Source: JBLHZY01 sp050633265
GTDB lineage: Bacteria; Pseudomonadota; Alphaproteobacteria; Rhodobacterales; Rhodobacteraceae
Assembly (NCBI GenBank): GCA_050633265.1
Contig: JBOEGE010000005.1
Span: forward strand, 372,001 to 436,000
Length of the DNA stretch: 64,000 nucleotides
Direction of reading: 5' to 3'
The translations under genes and the position numbers were made by a program. Position 1 is the first letter of the stretch; every line of letters begins with the position of its first letter. This document shows, in pieces, positions 61,673-64,000 of this stretch. The notes beneath the pieces were generated by a model, which was given only the letters and a program-made list of their open reading frames with translations, made no database searches and was not told the DNA's origin.

Positions 61673-61698
61673 ACGGTTGAAGAGAAATAGAATAAATC

Positions 61699-61725
61699 GG
61701 GGCCGCTCAACCAGCGGCCCCTTTT
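61699..61725 (+). terminator. Terminator of the acyl-CoA degradation operon
   Basis: GGGGCCGCT pairs with AGCGGCCCC around CAACC and is followed by TTTT. It is 26 nt past the last stop. Confidence 0.85.
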
Positions 61726-61732
61726 CTTTGGG

Positions 61733-61830
61733 CTTTTTCTTGGCCGAAATACTCCCGCCGGAGGCAAAAAAATAGATGTTCCGCGCTCAGAGACCTGCCT
61801 GCGGCGCGAGTATTTATCACCAAGAAAAAG
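61733..61830. repeat. Long imperfect inverted repeat in a convergent spacer
   Basis: CTTTTTCTTGG (61733-61743) is the inverse complement of CCAAGAAAAAG (61820-61830). The inner part AATACTC (61748-61754) matches GAGTATT (61808-61814). Between them lies a GCCGGAGGC-type core. The form resembles the short palindromic intergenic elements common near gene ends in Rhodobacterales. Confidence 0.6.
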
Positions 61831-61936
61831 TAAGCGAAAAGCAGCTTTCACACAGCGCGCAAGTTGCGAGAGGCAAAGCGGCCATCCTTTGGGCGGGGCT
61901 GCGCAAACGCAACCTCAACAATTTTAAGCAAACTGT

Positions 61937-62353
61937 TTAGGCAGGGCCGCTGCGTTTGCGAAACGCGCCTGTGGAGGTCGCGATCAGCTCGCCGGTTTCA
62001 TCCGTAATCTTGCCTTCCGCAAAAAAGGTTTTCGCGCCGCCCCCCGTGAGCCTGCCTTCACCGATCAGCAATTTGCCTTTCGGGCGCGACAGATAGCTCA
62101 CATTCATCGTCAGCGTCATCGCCATTTGCTTTTGTTCTGCCGAACCTGTGAAGCTGCCGCAATAGCCCATCACCGTATCAAGCAACATCGCATAAACGCC
62201 GCCGTGCGGGATGCCGTAGCGATTCATCAAAAAGGCCTCAAGCGGCAGATCAAAGCGCGCATAGCCCTCGGACCAATCGCTCATATAGAAACCAAGGTGT
62301 TCTTGCAGCGGGTATGGATCTTCGATCAATCCGCGATCAAATTCTGCGTTCAT
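61937..62353 (-). CDS. PaaI-type hotdog thioesterase
   Basis: The 138-aa protein starts MNAEFDRGLIEDPYPLQEHL (62353) and has the hotdog segment YGIPHGGVYAMLLDTVMGYCGS. The HGGxxAxLxD motif is the active-site pattern of PaaI/YdiI thioesterases. TMNVSYLSRPKGKLLIGEGRL and ISTS-like GELIATSTGAFRK complete the fold. It overlaps the IclR stop (ATGA) and is likely to cleave a CoA ester from the pathway encoded here. The frame to 62545 is rejected because it lies inside the IclR gene. Confidence 0.9.
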   Translation of the reverse strand: MNAEFDRGLIEDPYPLQEHLGFYMSDWSEGYARFDLPLEAFLMNRYGIPHGGVYAMLLDTVMGYCGSFTGSAEQKQMAMTLTMNVSYLSRPKGKLLIGEGRLTGGGAKTFFAEGKITDETGELIATSTGAFRKRSGPA

Positions 62354-63174
62354 GCGATGGGTTGGCCCGGTGTTGATTGTCCGCGAGACAGGTTGTTTGA
62401 GGCTTCCAAAAGCCGCGATCCATAGGCCTCCAAAAGCTCTTCTGGCGAGAGCAAAAAGGAGGGCCCGCCCACGTTCATTCCATAGATGCGATCGCCATTG
62501 AGCGAGATCACGGGCGCAGCGATCCCATTCACTTCGGGGCGCCAATCGCCAAAGGAGGTACAGAACCCATAGCGCGCATAATCCTCTAGTGCCTGATCAA
62601 TGGAAGCATCAATGCGCGCTTCATCTGTGGGGCGTTCTTGCTTGGCGAGCTGGATCATATGGCCCCGCTCTTCTTCGGACATGGCCACCAAAATGGCCCG
62701 CCCAATCGCCGAATAAAACAGCGGCAGGCGCGCCCCCACATTGATCGTCAGCGCGACGGCCTGTTGGCTGCGATGCACAGCCGTATAGACCACAGACATG
62801 CGGTGCCGCTCACCCAAAGCAGAGGTGATATGGGCATTCGGGCCGTGCGCCAATTTCTTCATCTCATCGGCGGCCCGATCCGCCATTTCCATGCCAGAGA
62901 GCACTCCAAACCCAAGCGAGAGCACGCCCGCGCCAAGGCGGTAAATCCCTGTTCTTTCTGAATAAATCAGGTAATCCAATTTACGCAACGTATGGGTTAG
63001 CCGCGAAATCGTGGGCTTTGGAAGCCCGGTTCGCGCAGAGATTTCCTGATTGGTCAGCGTGGTTTCATAGGGGCGAAAACATCGCAATATCTCTAGCCCG
63101 CGCGCCAGCGCAGTTACGAATTTTCGATCCCCATCGGCATCGACATCTTCGTCAAAGAATTGATCTTTGCTCAT
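62350..63174 (-). CDS. IclR-family transcriptional regulator
   Basis: The 274-aa protein has an N-terminal winged HTH (about 17-75: KFVTALARGLEILRCFRPYE and SARTGLPKPTISRLTHTLRKLDYL). The IclR effector domain follows (about 90-262: AHITSALGERHRMSVVYTAVH, LPLFYSAIGRAILVAMSEEE, FCTSFGDWRPEVNGIAAPV). It probably controls the acyl-CoA genes on either side. It is coupled to the thioesterase. Confidence 0.92.
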   Translation of the reverse strand: MSKDQFFDEDVDADGDRKFVTALARGLEILRCFRPYETTLTNQEISARTGLPKPTISRLTHTLRKLDYLIYSERTGIYRLGAGVLSLGFGVLSGMEMADRAADEMKKLAHGPNAHITSALGERHRMSVVYTAVHRSQQAVALTINVGARLPLFYSAIGRAILVAMSEEERGHMIQLAKQERPTDEARIDASIDQALEDYARYGFCTSFGDWRPEVNGIAAPVISLNGDRIYGMNVGGPSFLLSPEELLEAYGSRLLEASNNLSRGQSTPGQPIA

Positions 63175-63187
63175 CGCCCCACTCCCC

Positions 63188-63973
63188 CTAAACGGCTGTC
63201 AGCCCGCCATCAATTGATACCGCCTGCCCCGTCATAAAACTATTCCCACGTTCACAAATCCAAAGCATCGCCTGGACAACTTCACCGGGCTCTGCAACCC
63301 GGCGCATAGGCACGCGCGATGCGATCTTTGAATAGGCATCTTCGCGCGTGATCCCGTATTTTTCACCCATTGTATCGCCCATGCTTTCAACCATCGGGGT
63401 CGACGCAAAGGAGGGGCAAATCGCATTGACCCGCACCCCATAACGCGCAACCTCATCAGCGGCCGCTTTTGTCATCCCAACAACCGCATGTTTGGAGGCC
63501 GCATAGGCAGACAAAAACCCCGAACCAACAAGCCCCGCAGCAGAGGCCGTATTGAGGATCGCCCCATAGCCCGCCGCGCGCATCACCGGCAACTGGTGGC
63601 GCATCCCGATGAAAACACCCTTGGCATTGATGTTCATAATCCGGTCGTAATCCTCAAGCGGGATATCGGGCAAGGCCATCACGCCATTGCCAATCCCGGC
63701 ATTGTTCAGCGCAACTTGCAGCCCGCCAAATTCCTTCACCGCGCGCGCAATATGCGCCGCCATGGCCGCATCATCGCTCACGTCAAGTTGCTCGGCGATC
63801 ACTTCATAGCCATCCGAACGCAGCCCATCGGCCACGGATTGCACCCCATCACCATTGATATCCGAGAGCAGCAGTTTCGCCCCTTCGCGGGCAAATTCAC
63901 GGGCCGCCAAAGCGCCAAAGCCTGAGGCCGCGCCCGTTATTTGCACCACTTGATCTTCAAACCGTTTAGCCAT
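63188..63973 (-). CDS. Short-chain dehydrogenase/reductase
   Basis: The 261-aa SDR starts MAKRFEDQVVQITGAASGFGAL, with GGAGG 10 nt upstream of the ATG at the window end. The nucleotide motif is TGAASGFG, then LSDINGD (Asp for NAD), NNAGIG, NTASAAG and the catalytic YAASK in LSAYAASKHAVVGMTKAAADE. The C-terminus SFMTGQAVSIDGGLTAV is typical. It lies 13 nt upstream of the IclR gene, so all three minus genes form one unit. Substrate unknown, probably a hydroxyacyl or alcohol intermediate. Confidence 0.92.
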   Translation of the reverse strand: MAKRFEDQVVQITGAASGFGALAAREFAREGAKLLLSDINGDGVQSVADGLRSDGYEVIAEQLDVSDDAAMAAHIARAVKEFGGLQVALNNAGIGNGVMALPDIPLEDYDRIMNINAKGVFIGMRHQLPVMRAAGYGAILNTASAAGLVGSGFLSAYAASKHAVVGMTKAAADEVARYGVRVNAICPSFASTPMVESMGDTMGEKYGITREDAYSKIASRVPMRRVAEPGEVVQAMLWICERGNSFMTGQAVSIDGGLTAV

Positions 63974-64000
63974 TTTTTGCAGCCTCCAAGCCAGCTTTGG

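Overview
This is a gene-dense alphaproteobacterial chromosome segment, most likely from the order Rhodobacterales (Roseobacter/Rhodobacter group). The reasons are its GC-rich codon use, the pccB / pccR / pccA / methylmalonyl-CoA mutase arrangement with a ScfR-type regulator, and several small protein types common in that group (DUF1127, YdcH, DUF4174, DUF2927, lipoproteins with an LAAC box). The assignment rests on gene content; no database was searched.

Layout. 1-2779 (minus): a phosphodiesterase-like gene cut by the window edge, a TerB-DnaJ protein, a GNAT acetyltransferase and a VOC protein. 2894-16134: propionyl-CoA assimilation, comprising methylmalonyl-CoA mutase, pccA coupled to a large membrane protein, a small lipoprotein, three unrecognised small genes, pccB, a divergent Bcr/CflA-type exporter, the regulator PccR and a CoxG-like protein. 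GCAAA arrays with a 15-bp period lie before pccB and before pccR, and a shorter related site lies before the lipoprotein gene ahead of pccA. 16210-31433: general functions, including YdcH, DMT and LysE transporters, YebC, an SLC13 permease, YmdB, 5-formyl-THF cyclo-ligase, MgtE, guanine and 8-oxoguanine deaminases, a CAP lipoprotein, an IMPase, an XRE regulator, a quinone oxidoreductase, a LysR regulator and a DUF1127 protein. 31621-41787: a BI-1 protein, a tandem pair of unknown 141-aa genes, GNAT, L33, an SDR, the RNase P RNA gene, an amidase, an excalibur lipoprotein, gatCA, a ceramidase-like protein, tadA and a large-subunit pseudouridine synthase.

42002-49245 (plus) is a membrane/toxic-anion-stress neighbourhood: TerC behind a structured leader, a 27-codon membrane microprotein coupled to XpaC, TelA, then DUF2927, an SPFH-GYF protein and a zinc-ribbon membrane protein. 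A YdeI-like gene sits in it on the opposite strand. 49312-50820 holds a sugar kinase, dtd and tRNA-Gly(TCC). 51250-55619 is a compact archaic (Csu-type) chaperone-usher pilus operon whose chaperone has only its first Ig-like domain. 55817-61672 is a four-gene acyl-CoA degradation operon (CoA ligase, bifunctional hydratase/dehydrogenase, two acyl-CoA dehydrogenases). It faces a minus-strand SDR / IclR / thioesterase set that ends the window.

The best candidates for something undescribed are the TerC leader with its pseudoknot and alternative pairings, the TerC-XpaC-TelA-SPFH-zinc-ribbon neighbourhood with its microprotein, and the tandem 141-aa genes with matching hairpins and an apparent acetyltransferase remnant between them. 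All structures were worked out by eye, without folding software.
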